64,000 bases of DNA from Spirosoma spitsbergense DSM 19989 (lineage in GTDB: Bacteria > Bacteroidota > Bacteroidia > Cytophagales > Spirosomataceae): NCBI RefSeq assembly GCF_000374085.1, contig NZ_KB893477.1:22573-86572 (forward strand). The letters run 5' to 3'. Each line of letters starts with the position of its first letter. Within the stretch, counting starts at the first letter, position 1. The notes beneath the pieces are model-generated. The model searched no databases. It was not told where the DNA came from and saw only the letters and a program-made list of their open reading frames with translations. Shown here piece after piece: positions 21,628 through 31,139 of the stretch. Made by a program: the position numbers and the translations under genes.

Positions 21628-24498
21628 ATGCAAATCCAAGACTTAGAGGATGGCGAGTTCCTCAACAACGCCAGGGAGAAGATCAACGACGCGTTCGGGG
21701 AGATTCCGGTGCTGTATAATATTGATGCGGCTGGTAATCTGCTGGTCACTAAGCACAGCGGGGAAACGTTAATCGTACCATTCAAAAACTATTTTGCCCT
21801 GCTGACGACCGTTTTTAATTCGGTATCGGTCGGGCTGGCCACGCCGTTAGTGGCTGGAAAAGTTTTGCTGGTCGATGATGACATCCCGGATCAGGCCGAA
21901 TCGAGCGGGCGGGTACTGTCGGCCGCCCAGGTAATAGCCCGGATTGATGAGGCAACGGCCACGCTGCCGCCCAATATCAATAACCCCGCCGAGGATCAGA
22001 CCTTAGTACTGCATTACAATACACTTAAAGCTAAGTATGAATTAGTCAACAAGGGGATACTTACGCTGCTAACCGCCCTTGGCAATACGGACAAAAATAC
22101 CGTGCTGAATAATCTCTTCACGGCGGCTACCAATGATCTGCTTGGTTCCTGGTTCACCCTGCTTGCCAGGCAGGCCAATGACACTGCCATCGGGATTTTA
22201 TGCCAGAAACTCACCCTGCTGGGTTGCGGGGGCGGTACATCACCCGGCACGACAGCATTGTTGAAAGTAAAAGAAATTCGCTGTTTTCAGGAGCCGATTT
22301 TAACCATCCTCAAAGAAGCGATTCAGAATTACCACCTGGCGAATCAGGCGATCAGTTTCGACAAGACTAATTTTCTGACACCGGGCATTCAGCTATTCGA
22401 CAAGAATAGTATCCACAACACCCCCCAAAAGTACATCACTGACGAGGGCATTGAGGTCGGCGACGCCAATCTGATTATCTCCCATCCAGTCCCGGTTAAA
22501 GAACTCACTCCCTATACCCCCAACGTAGACGGTCAGTACGTCGCATTTTTCAACAAGGCTGGGCAATCAACGGGCGGGGCCGCGCTGGTACGCGACCGGG
22601 CCACGTTCGTTACCACGGCCGGTACTGACCACATAAAAGTCAGTATTCCCCTGTCGGAGGTATACCGCTTCATGCTGGTCGAAGGGGAGGTTTTGCCTGA
22701 CCTGTACACGCCGTTTGTGCTGGATTTTCAGGGTGAGAGTCAGCAGGGACGTGATGCACTGGCTCAGGGATACAGGCTCGACTCGTTGGCTCCCCGGCTC
22801 ACCACTGGCCAGCAGCTATTCAATTATTTGGATCTGGGAAATCAGCCCAACAGCCTGATTGACGAGGGTTCGACCATCACCGATTACGCGGGCTACACAG
22901 TTTCCCATTTTATACCGGTAACACCCAACACGGTGTACGTCACGACCGATAGTCAGTACGTCGGCTTTTTTAGTGTCAACCGGAAGCCACGCAGGGGAGT
23001 ACGTTACGACCGGGGTCCTAGCTCGGCCTTTACGACCGGGCCGGACACCTACTTTGTGCGGCTAGCAATACCCAATTCCCTGCTGGCTACTTATGGCCTG
23101 GTGAAAGGAAGCGTTTTACCGGCTAATCTTTTACCCTACAAACTTTCTCTCAACGTGACCACTCCCCAGGGCGATGCGGCCCAGCAATCCGCCAATGCGG
23201 CCCTGTCGGCCAGTAACGCACTTTCGCAGCTTATCGTCGTTTCGCAGCAACTCTTCAACAACGACCCATTAGTCACAACGCCGAACACATTCGAGTACGT
23301 CAACGGAACGCCCGAAGCCAATGGCGGCTATACGCTGTCGGGACTAATCCCGGCCAAACCCCTGACCTGGTATTCTCCCACGTTCCGGGCGTTCGCTTCC
23401 TACTACGATGCCAATCAGCAGAAACTAGGCGTCGGGGCAAACTACGACCGGGTGGATGGCATGGGCAATCCCCAGTTACCCTTCAAGACCACTGCCGAAA
23501 CGGCGTTTTTCAAATGCAGTGTTCCGACCAGCCTGCTGGCTACGTTTATGGTGGTGGAAGGGCTGGTGTTACCGACCATATATCAGGCTTTCGGCGGTAC
23601 TACGTCCAAGTATCTACGGGTTGATACGAATCAGATCGGCAAAAAGGCTCTTGTTACAGGCACCTCTATTGCCACATTGATTCAGGGTGGTCAGTACGAA
23701 GCCGCCTGCAAGAATTTGGGCATATACGTGATGAACTTTTCGGAGGGCGGCTCGTGCGTCCGAATTAGCAGAAAAGACGGAACCTTTGATGGCAACTCGT
23801 ACATCTCAAAAGCCTTATGCATGGCGGCTACATCGGCGGAGAAAGAGGAGTTTATCGCCAATTATGAATCGTTCTACAAGCCCAAATTCAATCCGGCCTT
23901 TGGGGTTCCCGATACGCTGAGCGACACCGAAAAAGCCAAAATCAGATCAAGTAGCTACGAAACGAAAATTATCCCCTACTACGATTCCGCCAACCCGCTG
24001 TTTGGTCCGCCCGATCTGTTGATTTTCGACCATGGTTTCAACGATAATACATTCCCCAATGACACTGATCTGGATTGGGAGCAGGCACCCGCCGACCCCT
24101 TCGACCGTCGTTGCTTCATTGGGGCCATGAACTACGTTATCCGTGAAATTCAGAAAAAATACCCCCGCGCTAAAATGGCGTTCGTTTCGCACTACGAACA
24201 CGAACTATACCCGCGTGTGGTGAAAGCGCAGCAGTTTTTGGCAACCCGGTACAACTTCCCGATTCTAAGATTGGATCAGGTTATGGGCTACTCCCAGCAG
24301 AAAGTGCCCAACACCCAGCAGTACTGGGTACAATCAGACTGGTCTCCCTACACAGCTGGGAAAGACACCTCGGTCGATATGTCCGCCCTGCAATTCGCCC
24401 TGCCCGATAACCTGCATTTTGGGTCTGACTCAACGGGCTTTGCCGTTCGCAAGGCAACCGGATTTCTCGAACCGTTCCTCAAAACTACCGTATTCTAA
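21628..24498 (+). CDS. Tail fibre/tip protein with three repeats and a C-terminal SGNH hydrolase
   Basis: The protein has 956 residues. Three related beta-rich modules lie at about 250-370, 390-505 and 535-660; each starts near a QLF element and ends LVEGEVLP / LVKGSVLP / VVEGLVLP. The C-terminal domain is an SGNH/GDSL-type esterase: LVTGTSIA (about 674, nucleophile Ser), FDHGFNDN (about 800, block III Asn), DNLHFGSDS (about 927, Asp-x-x-His). SGNH tail enzymes often deacetylate or cleave ester-decorated surface glycans, so this is a likely receptor-modifying or depolymerising fibre. Confidence 0.8.
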   Translation: MQIQDLEDGEFLNNAREKINDAFGEIPVLYNIDAAGNLLVTKHSGETLIVPFKNYFALLTTVFNSVSVGLATPLVAGKVLLVDDDIPDQAESSGRVLSAAQVIARIDEATATLPPNINNPAEDQTLVLHYNTLKAKYELVNKGILTLLTALGNTDKNTVLNNLFTAATNDLLGSWFTLLARQANDTAIGILCQKLTLLGCGGGTSPGTTALLKVKEIRCFQEPILTILKEAIQNYHLANQAISFDKTNFLTPGIQLFDKNSIHNTPQKYITDEGIEVGDANLIISHPVPVKELTPYTPNVDGQYVAFFNKAGQSTGGAALVRDRATFVTTAGTDHIKVSIPLSEVYRFMLVEGEVLPDLYTPFVLDFQGESQQGRDALAQGYRLDSLAPRLTTGQQLFNYLDLGNQPNSLIDEGSTITDYAGYTVSHFIPVTPNTVYVTTDSQYVGFFSVNRKPRRGVRYDRGPSSAFTTGPDTYFVRLAIPNSLLATYGLVKGSVLPANLLPYKLSLNVTTPQGDAAQQSANAALSASNALSQLIVVSQQLFNNDPLVTTPNTFEYVNGTPEANGGYTLSGLIPAKPLTWYSPTFRAFASYYDANQQKLGVGANYDRVDGMGNPQLPFKTTAETAFFKCSVPTSLLATFMVVEGLVLPTIYQAFGGTTSKYLRVDTNQIGKKALVTGTSIATLIQGGQYEAACKNLGIYVMNFSEGGSCVRISRKDGTFDGNSYISKALCMAATSAEKEEFIANYESFYKPKFNPAFGVPDTLSDTEKAKIRSSSYETKIIPYYDSANPLFGPPDLLIFDHGFNDNTFPNDTDLDWEQAPADPFDRRCFIGAMNYVIREIQKKYPRAKMAFVSHYEHELYPRVVKAQQFLATRYNFPILRLDQVMGYSQQKVPNTQQYWVQSDWSPYTAGKDTSVDMSALQFALPDNLHFGSDSTGFAVRKATGFLEPFLKTTVF

Positions 24499-24501
24499 GC
24501 C

Positions 24502-25788
24502 ATGCCAATCGACACAAATACCGTACTGGATCGAAAGGCCGTCCTGGTGGAAAACCCCCTCACCGGGGTGTTAGACAGGTATGTCCTCCAGTACGGGCAG
24601 GTTGTCAAAGAGGGCGACCTGATTGATGTCAGCCAGTTAATTCGCTATCAGCCGGGTTACGATGAGCAGGGTCGCTCGTTTGCTCAGTTGCCCAATTGCG
24701 GGGCACCAATTAACCCAACGCCAACCAGCGGTCACGCACTAAGCAGCAGCAACTTCACCGGGCATTTCGCCTACAGCGTTCCGGCTGGCAATCCCCCGCC
24801 AACACTCAGTCAGCAGCCGCCCGACGTGACGCTGGCCACCTACGGCCAGCAGAGCATAGCCCTGCCAGAGGGAACCTTCGCGGACAATTCAGGCGATACC
24901 CACACCATTACGGGGTATTCGGTGAACCACGACACCCCGCTACCAAGCGGGGTAAGTGTAGACGTCTCGACGGGGGAAATAACCATTCCGGCCAGTTTCG
25001 CTAACCAGAGCATTCGGCTGGGCTGGAAATACACCGACAGCGCGGGCCAATCGGTGTACGCGGATTTTCTGTTTACCGAAGCCCGGCCCAACCGGGCCCC
25101 AGTGCTTGTAACTCCGACCGGCTCCCTGTCGTCTGACTTTGGCAAGCCGTTCAGTTTCCCGTTTCCAGCCGCCATGTTTTCCGATCCGGATGGTGATGCG
25201 CTAACCTGGAGCCTGCTCTACGCCACGGCATTGGCCGGGCCGTACGGCGCGTTGCCGGACTGGTGTTCGTTCGACGTTCTGACGCGCATGTTCACTGGCA
25301 CGAGCCGGGAGAAACAGCCACGCTATTTCCGTAAGCAGGTCACAGACGGCAAGGCCGATCCGGTACACGATGACTTTACGTTTAACACCATCGCCGATAG
25401 TATCGAGTTGATTCGTCGCAAATTCATCTACCAACCCGCGTCGGGTAATGATCCGGGCCAGCAGGATGAGGTGTACTTAATCCGCATGAAACTGTGGCAG
25501 GCCAATGACCTGACCGTGCCGGTTCTAAGGACCAAAAACGAAGCGGAAGCCAACTGGCGGTCGCCATGGGGTGAAATGTACCCAACCCAGGGCGTATACT
25601 CGGATTACAACGAGGGTTTGCACTACTACTTCCTGGCCAATCTGGGCCTTGTCGGGCAGAATCCGACCAGATCGATCTGGCAGTTTAAAGCCAGTATCGA
25701 CGCGCCCGATTCGGAGCTGATTGAGATTCGCTATACCTATCCGACTTCGCCTGATTTGGGCACGCAGGTTTACCCCGTTACTACTTAA
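24502..25788 (+). CDS. Phage adhesin with Ig/cadherin-like repeats
   Basis: The protein has 428 residues. After an N-terminal region of about 85 residues ending in SLSSxNFTGH-like sequence (ALSSSNFTGHFAYSVPAG), two putative Ig-like domains follow (VTLATYGQQSIALPEGTF; then FGKPFSFPFPAAMFSDPDGD, with the DPDGD calcium-type motif). A distinct C-terminal domain starts near residue 310. It lies 4 bases after the SGNH fibre gene. The N-terminal module recurs in the next two proteins. Probable receptor-binding accessory. Confidence 0.6.
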   Translation: MPIDTNTVLDRKAVLVENPLTGVLDRYVLQYGQVVKEGDLIDVSQLIRYQPGYDEQGRSFAQLPNCGAPINPTPTSGHALSSSNFTGHFAYSVPAGNPPPTLSQQPPDVTLATYGQQSIALPEGTFADNSGDTHTITGYSVNHDTPLPSGVSVDVSTGEITIPASFANQSIRLGWKYTDSAGQSVYADFLFTEARPNRAPVLVTPTGSLSSDFGKPFSFPFPAAMFSDPDGDALTWSLLYATALAGPYGALPDWCSFDVLTRMFTGTSREKQPRYFRKQVTDGKADPVHDDFTFNTIADSIELIRRKFIYQPASGNDPGQQDEVYLIRMKLWQANDLTVPVLRTKNEAEANWRSPWGEMYPTQGVYSDYNEGLHYYFLANLGLVGQNPTRSIWQFKASIDAPDSELIEIRYTYPTSPDLGTQVYPVTT

Positions 25789-25796
25789 TTATTCAT

Positions 25797-26306
25797 ATGA
25801 GACAGCACATTATTTATGATGATGGCCTGTTGACCGGCCTATTCAGCGAGGAGCAGGTTCGGGCTATGTACAACCAGCCGACACCAGTACCGCCACCGGC
25901 ACCGGCAAAAAAGCCCGTTTTCGGTCACCCGCGAACGCAGGTAGGTATACGCGACAACCTGCCGGTATTTTCATCGGCAGCCACCAAAGGCGTTTTTCTT
26001 CGCATTACCGAGAATCCCGATGCGATTGTACCCAAAGGTGCGAATATGGCGTATGATGTTTTGCCCGGTGTAAAGAAGTTAACGGGTGAAGAAACAGGTA
26101 ACTACGGACAGGATGCCCCGAAAGGTTTCGTGAAGCCAGACGGCTACCGGGTTCGCTACTTCGGGGGCCGGAAAGACGAACCGTACTACGAACAGTCGGA
26201 TTTGCCCGACGAGCAGCCTACCGGTACTATTCTAACTACCAACACGCACTCGCTGAGTGCCCAAAACTTCACCGGTCACTATGGCATCGTACGCACTGAA
26301 AATTAA
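25797..26306 (+). CDS. Small tail-associated protein sharing the NFTGH module
   Basis: The protein has 169 residues, with a Pro-rich linker near residue 30 (PVPPPAPAKKP) and a C-terminal SLSAQNFTGHYGIV that matches the module of the preceding 428-aa adhesin. It ends right after that module, where the adhesin continues into Ig-like domains, as if the C-terminal part were missing or supplied in trans. Overlaps the next gene by 26 bases. Confidence 0.55.
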   Translation: MRQHIIYDDGLLTGLFSEEQVRAMYNQPTPVPPPAPAKKPVFGHPRTQVGIRDNLPVFSSAATKGVFLRITENPDAIVPKGANMAYDVLPGVKKLTGEETGNYGQDAPKGFVKPDGYRVRYFGGRKDEPYYEQSDLPDEQPTGTILTTNTHSLSAQNFTGHYGIVRTEN

Positions 26307-26556
26307 CAACCCGAATGACGGTATCGCGGGCTGGCCAAAAGACACCGAAATGATGCTTCGCTACGACGATTTGACCTGCCAACAAGAGGAAAGCAATGTG
26401 CTGGGCCGATTCGCCACGTTCGAGGATTTGCTACCCTTTGTGGTGCCGGTCACCAATCTGGGGGCGCAGCGCGATTGTGGCACGACTGCACCGCCGAGTA
26501 GCGCAAATACGAGCAGTGACGGCGAATTTCAGGGTGATTATTCGGTACCAAACTAA
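26281..26556 (+). CDS. Small tail-associated protein, 91 aa
   Basis: ATG at 26281; the frame also allows a start at 26257, further inside the preceding gene. The C-terminus DGEFQGDYSVPN resembles the SSNFTGHFAYSVP element of the 428-aa adhesin, so this is a third version of the same N-terminal module. No family known. Confidence 0.5.
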   Translation: MASYALKINNPNDGIAGWPKDTEMMLRYDDLTCQQEESNVLGRFATFEDLLPFVVPVTNLGAQRDCGTTAPPSSANTSSDGEFQGDYSVPN

Positions 26557-26565
26557 CCAAACACA

Positions 26566-28449
26566 ATGAAACAGATAATCAAACTTAGCCTGGTTCTCTC
26601 CCTGTTGCTACCGGGAATAGTTTCGGGGCAATTTCTGAACTACGGCAAATTCAAGCTCAACGGCGAAACGCTCTACCGGCCCGAAGCAGCCCCCAATAGC
26701 CAAAACTATTACGGCACGACTCCCGTAACGTCATTGCCTTCCGGGGCAGTGTCGCTGAACGGAGCGTCTAACATTCGACGGCCCTGGTTGCCCTCACCGG
26801 GCAAACGTAATTTCCAGCTTGTCGATATGGGGGGTAGCAAATCGAAATACTTTCTGAGTATCGACTTCCGGCCTGACTACATCTCCCATCAGCAATGGCT
26901 CAATGCGGGGGTGACAAGATTGTCCCAATGGACCAGCGACCAGACCGGGGGGTTGTACCCTTTTTCGGGCGTACCGGATAACAAAAAGTTTCTCTACCTG
27001 ACCGAATCGGGGCTTAATGGCGATTACGAGGGCTACTACTACTGGCAGAAAAACCTAGCCGACATCGAACAGCGGTTCATCAGCACGGTACCCGGATACG
27101 GGCCGGGCGTTATTGTGTTTCCGAATCTGGAAACGAGTAACTATTGGGAACGGCGGTACCACGGCGACAATAACGGCGCAGGTAACATAGGCCACTACCC
27201 TCCCTGGCCGCAAATTAAGAACGATGTCGTTCAACTCGAATCGCAGCCGGGTAACATGACGGTGGAGCAGCTATTCAATTCCGGTGTATTCTACCAGGAA
27301 ATTGCGGTTCGTCGGCAAAACCGACTGAAAGTCCTGCTGAAAGTTATCAAGCGCAACGGAGCCGATACGGGCCTGGGTTCGTCGGCCTATCAGGGTGATC
27401 CGAATACGAATACACTGACTACTGCCACGCGCTTTCTCGACGAAGGTAGTGCAAACGTGGGCAATATCGGGGGCGGCAACGGTTCCATCACCCTCAACGG
27501 GCGTACCTATACCGGTATGACGGGTAGTTTCTGGAGCGAGGAAACGGTGAATCTAAACTACTACTACTATTTCGATTGCCGCATCAATGGGGTTGTTCTC
27601 AACGATGCAGACTACGAAAACCCCAACCATCCCTACGCCAATATCAGCACGGCGGTAGAGCTCTACAAACTGATTCAGGATCCGAATCCCGTAGCCCGCG
27701 AAGTCGGCCACTGGCTGGGTAATGACCGTCTGCTTCGGCAGGTACACGGGGGTAATTTGATCCCATCCGTCAGGATGACCGAACTTCATTACGAAGGGGG
27801 TGCCCGGTGGCCGAAGCCCTTCGGGGCGATCTACCCCTGGGGTGATCCGGCTAAAATCTGGCTACCGCCCGTCACCATGCGCACCATCTATATGGTGAAT
27901 CACTTCCTGGAGGGCGAAACAGATAAGGCCGGGTTTCACATTTTCTACGCGGCCGGTAGCCCCAACCAGGGCATACTATACAACCTGACCAGTCAGGCGA
28001 ATCTGAATCATGAGTTTCATACGCTGGACGCTTTGTTTGCGGCCCGGCGCGATATGGAAACCATTATCGATAAGATTTCCGGCTCCACGTTGGTAACGCA
28101 ACTCGATATACGGGTAGGCAATACCGGAAACTTCGAGAGCCTGAACGGCGTGGATTCCTGGAATCAGAATAAGCCCTGCTTCGTGGCCCGCTACAAGACC
28201 ACCTCGACCGGCACGACGGTCCTTTTGATGGGCGGGTATGGCCAGCCTGACGGCACGACTAGAACGGATCAGGTACGGATTCCGGGCGTGGGAAGTGGCT
28301 CGGCCATCAATGTGACCTACAAAGGCCCGGACGTGCAATTTTTCGAGCTATTCTTTCCCGCTGGTGGCGGTGCTATGCAGTACGTGGCAAAATCCATCGT
28401 GCCCGCCTGGGATAAGCAAGGGTATGGCGGCTGGGTAAATAATAACTAG
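26566..28449 (+). CDS. Large exported protein in the tail operon
   Basis: The protein has 627 residues. It begins with a clear signal peptide (MKQIIKLSLVLSLLLPGIVSG), unusual for a virion protein. The mature part is rich in aromatic residues, Gly and Asn, with stretches such as TYTGMTGSFWSEETVN. It ends in a beta-rich C-terminal region. I recognise no family; a glycan-binding or glycoside-hydrolase-like protein is possible from its composition. It lies in the fibre operon with 9 bases to the preceding gene. It might be displayed on the lysogen surface rather than on the virion. Confidence 0.65.
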   Translation: MKQIIKLSLVLSLLLPGIVSGQFLNYGKFKLNGETLYRPEAAPNSQNYYGTTPVTSLPSGAVSLNGASNIRRPWLPSPGKRNFQLVDMGGSKSKYFLSIDFRPDYISHQQWLNAGVTRLSQWTSDQTGGLYPFSGVPDNKKFLYLTESGLNGDYEGYYYWQKNLADIEQRFISTVPGYGPGVIVFPNLETSNYWERRYHGDNNGAGNIGHYPPWPQIKNDVVQLESQPGNMTVEQLFNSGVFYQEIAVRRQNRLKVLLKVIKRNGADTGLGSSAYQGDPNTNTLTTATRFLDEGSANVGNIGGGNGSITLNGRTYTGMTGSFWSEETVNLNYYYYFDCRINGVVLNDADYENPNHPYANISTAVELYKLIQDPNPVAREVGHWLGNDRLLRQVHGGNLIPSVRMTELHYEGGARWPKPFGAIYPWGDPAKIWLPPVTMRTIYMVNHFLEGETDKAGFHIFYAAGSPNQGILYNLTSQANLNHEFHTLDALFAARRDMETIIDKISGSTLVTQLDIRVGNTGNFESLNGVDSWNQNKPCFVARYKTTSTGTTVLLMGGYGQPDGTTRTDQVRIPGVGSGSAINVTYKGPDVQFFELFFPAGGGAMQYVAKSIVPAWDKQGYGGWVNNN

Positions 28450-28458
28450 ACGAACCAC

Positions 28459-28602
28459 ATGAGAAAACTCCTGCTTTCCCTGCTGCTGTTTCCCCTGCTT
28501 ATTCGCGCGCAGGGTGTCACCCAGCTACCCGACCGGAACCTGTATCGAACCAACGCCTACAGCTTCGATTTGACACTCACTCAGTCCGATTCGGCCAATT
28601 AA
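28459..28602 (+). CDS. Short exported protein, 47 aa
   Basis: ATG 28459 to TAA 28602, 9 bases after the previous gene. It starts with a signal-peptide-like segment (MRKLLLSLLLFPLLIRAQ), leaving a mature peptide of about 29 residues (YRTNAYSFDLTLTQSDSAN at its end). It may be a real small secreted protein or the surviving start of a larger gene. The next roughly 100 bases hold no gene. Confidence 0.5.
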   Translation: MRKLLLSLLLFPLLIRAQGVTQLPDRNLYRTNAYSFDLTLTQSDSAN

Positions 28603-28701
28603 CAAAAAACTCAGCCTAAACCAGCAACCACCCATGCACTACCCAACACCCTCCTTTTTCATTGATTACATCATCGTTTCACGAAGCATTTAACACGCGC
28701 A

Positions 28702-29736
28702 ATGGCCAACGTAAAACTACTTGCCCAGTTCCGACAGGGCAACCCAAACTACCTGACATTTCGCTTTCTCAAGGCGGGTGTATATATGTTGCCATCAGAC
28801 ACGCTGGTTATATATGCGGAAATTACCAAAACCGCTGACAGTCGGGTTATGAGTAAACTGGAACTGGACACCCTTGATCCTGATACGGGTTTAGTAGGTG
28901 TGCTGCTCCCAATTAGCCTTGAGCCGAACCCATATCTGGTTACGGCATTTTTCGATTATGTCGGTGAACCGGATTACCGGGCTGGCCTGGGACAAATAAT
29001 TGTTCAATCTGCCAGGACACCTGTGGCTATACCTGATGCTACGGTGCTGAATTTCTCTATCAATGAGATATATCAGATTAACGAGTTAATCATTGATAGT
29101 TCACCTTCGGCGGGTATTGCAGCCTATTACGCCCAGCAGGCCCAGGCAGCAGCCAGTGGGATTGGCTCAGCCGTTGCTGATGCCCAAATGGCAGCTACCA
29201 ATGCCGCAGCGAGTGCCGCTTCGGTAGGCGACAGTGCCGCTGTTGCTACTACTCAGGCAGAAATTGCTACAGATAAAGCAGTCCTGACTAGTGCCGATGC
29301 AATCGCTACGGCAGAGGACAGGGTACAGACCGGACTTGATCGAACGGCAGTTTCTGCCGATAGGGAGTACATTGATGGTGTGGCCGACATGATCGCTGTT
29401 ACACCGGGGCCGCAGGGAGAACCGGGCATTCAGGGGCAGCAAGGCATTCAGGGAGTGCCTGGAATAAAAGGTGACACTGGCAACACTGGCCAACAGGGGC
29501 AGCAAGGCATTCAGGGTATTCAGGGTATTCAGGGACTACCCGCTACCAGCTACACGCGCCGGTCAGATTACGTTTCCCCTTACTCCTATATCGGCACAGC
29601 CCAGACCGGAACGGCAGATTCTGCTACTAGCTGGACAATAACACGCATACAACTTGCAACAGACGGATCAACAACGAAAACCCGCGCTACAGGGGTAGCC
29701 TGGACGAATCACTTAACTGCAACTTACGTACCATGA
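28702..29736 (+). CDS. Collagen-like tail fibre
   Basis: The protein has 344 residues. A head domain at about 1-125 is followed by an Ala/Asp-rich coiled-coil stretch (about 130-230) and Gly-x-y collagen repeats at about 235-281 (GPQGEPGIQGQQGIQG), then a short C-terminal knob. Collagen-like triple helices are common in phage fibres and trimerise the tip. It overlaps the next gene by 4 bases. Confidence 0.75.
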   Translation: MANVKLLAQFRQGNPNYLTFRFLKAGVYMLPSDTLVIYAEITKTADSRVMSKLELDTLDPDTGLVGVLLPISLEPNPYLVTAFFDYVGEPDYRAGLGQIIVQSARTPVAIPDATVLNFSINEIYQINELIIDSSPSAGIAAYYAQQAQAAASGIGSAVADAQMAATNAAASAASVGDSAAVATTQAEIATDKAVLTSADAIATAEDRVQTGLDRTAVSADREYIDGVADMIAVTPGPQGEPGIQGQQGIQGVPGIKGDTGNTGQQGQQGIQGIQGIQGLPATSYTRRSDYVSPYSYIGTAQTGTADSATSWTITRIQLATDGSTTKTRATGVAWTNHLTATYVP

Positions 29737-30023
29737 CCACTAACAATCCAACCGTTGTAGGCGGACTTGTCTACAACGAACTGACGCTTTCCCTCGCTGT
29801 TTCGCCCTTAGTGAAACCTAATTTCCTGTCTGCCAGTGTGGTATTATCCCTGCAACCAGCCCGGCGCAACGAGGACGGAACAATCGAGGTGCTGACCGAG
29901 CCGGAATACCGGAAAGGGCTGGTGTTCAGTGACGTGTTCACCAGTAACGATATGCAGGTAATGACTGCGCTAGGCAAAGTACAGGCAGCGATTCAGGAGT
30001 TAATCGACCTAAAAAACTTATAA
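29733..30023 (+). CDS. Small fibre-associated protein, 96 aa
   Basis: Its start overlaps the collagen-like fibre stop (ATGA). It is beta-rich in the N-terminal half and helical at the end (VMTALGKVQAAIQELIDL). No family known. The tight coupling suggests a fibre chaperone or connector, by position only. Confidence 0.55.
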   Translation: MTTNNPTVVGGLVYNELTLSLAVSPLVKPNFLSASVVLSLQPARRNEDGTIEVLTEPEYRKGLVFSDVFTSNDMQVMTALGKVQAAIQELIDLKNL

Positions 30024-30025
30024 TC

Positions 30026-31132
30026 ATGGCAAATTTGTTTGCAACCAAAACGGGGGTATGGAACGATACGACGGTCTGGAATACGGGCACCTTGCCGACC
30101 AGTTCTGACGATGTGTATGCCAACGCCTTCACCGTCACCATTAACCAGAATATCACGGTATTGAGCCTGAGAACGACATCAGCTTCTGGCATCAATGCCG
30201 GGGGTGGCTTCACCAACTCCGGCAGCTTCAACGTAACGGCTAACCTGTATCCCGGCACGACGCAATGTATGAACCATAGCGGAACGGGAACGATGGCTTT
30301 TGTTGGCTCGGTGTACGGCAGCGTAACGGCCAGTGCCTACGGGCTATCCAACACCGGCACGGGCACCATTAACGCGACAGGGGATGCTACCGGCGGAACG
30401 GCCAACAATACCGAAGCGGTGCGAAATGTCTCGTCGGGAATAATCAACTGGACAGGCAATTTTGCCGGCGGGAGCGGGGCTGCTGCGTTCGGAATAAGCA
30501 ACGTAGCCGCCGGTACGATAACCATTACTGGCAACGTTACGGGGAGCGGCACCATCAGCACGGCTGTTGGTGCATCTAATGCGGGGCTGGGAACAATGGT
30601 CATCAACGGCTCGGCTATCGGGGGAAGTTCCGCCATCGGAGCTTCTAACACCTCGACCGGCTCCCTGACCGTCACCCGCGCCGTTGGTAACTCGGCCAAC
30701 GTTGTTGCGGGCGTGAACGGAACGCTGACCAACGGTACGACGGTAGTCGAAGAAATTGAGTTCGGGGCTACCGGGGCAACGCCCGTTACGGGCTACATCA
30801 AGTTCAAGAACGGCACGGCCAACAAGTGCCTGGCCATTCGGCAGGATACCAGCCAGGTAACGCTTATCAACGCCAACTCCATTGCGGGGGAATTGCCCGT
30901 TCCGGCCAACGTCCGGGCGGGAACGACCTACAATTCAGGAGCCAAGACAGGAACACTAGCCGTACCCATACCAGCCAACGTTCGCGTTGGCGTGGCAACC
31001 GATAACACCGTAGGGACCGCAGCCCTGACAGCCTCCGATATTGTGGCCGCTAATCAGACTGCTTTCCCCCGAATGGTCAACGTGGCAACGGTGCAATCAA
31101 CCGGCGATCAGATCGCCGCTATAACCCCGTAA
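30026..31132 (+). CDS. Beta-solenoid-like fibre or adhesin protein
   Basis: The protein has 368 residues. An N-terminal module (FATKTGVWNDTTVWNTGTLP, then SSDDVYANAFTVTI) resembles the start of many parallel beta-helix surface proteins. Repeated strands rich in Gly, Thr, Asn and Ser follow (TGTINATGDATGG, SGIINWTGNFAGG, AGTITITGNVTGSG), then a C-terminal domain from about residue 245. It starts 2 bases after the previous gene. Likely the last fibre/tip component. Confidence 0.6.
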   Translation: MANLFATKTGVWNDTTVWNTGTLPTSSDDVYANAFTVTINQNITVLSLRTTSASGINAGGGFTNSGSFNVTANLYPGTTQCMNHSGTGTMAFVGSVYGSVTASAYGLSNTGTGTINATGDATGGTANNTEAVRNVSSGIINWTGNFAGGSGAAAFGISNVAAGTITITGNVTGSGTISTAVGASNAGLGTMVINGSAIGGSSAIGASNTSTGSLTVTRAVGNSANVVAGVNGTLTNGTTVVEEIEFGATGATPVTGYIKFKNGTANKCLAIRQDTSQVTLINANSIAGELPVPANVRAGTTYNSGAKTGTLAVPIPANVRVGVATDNTVGTAALTASDIVAANQTAFPRMVNVATVQSTGDQIAAITP

Positions 31133-31139
31133 GCACACG

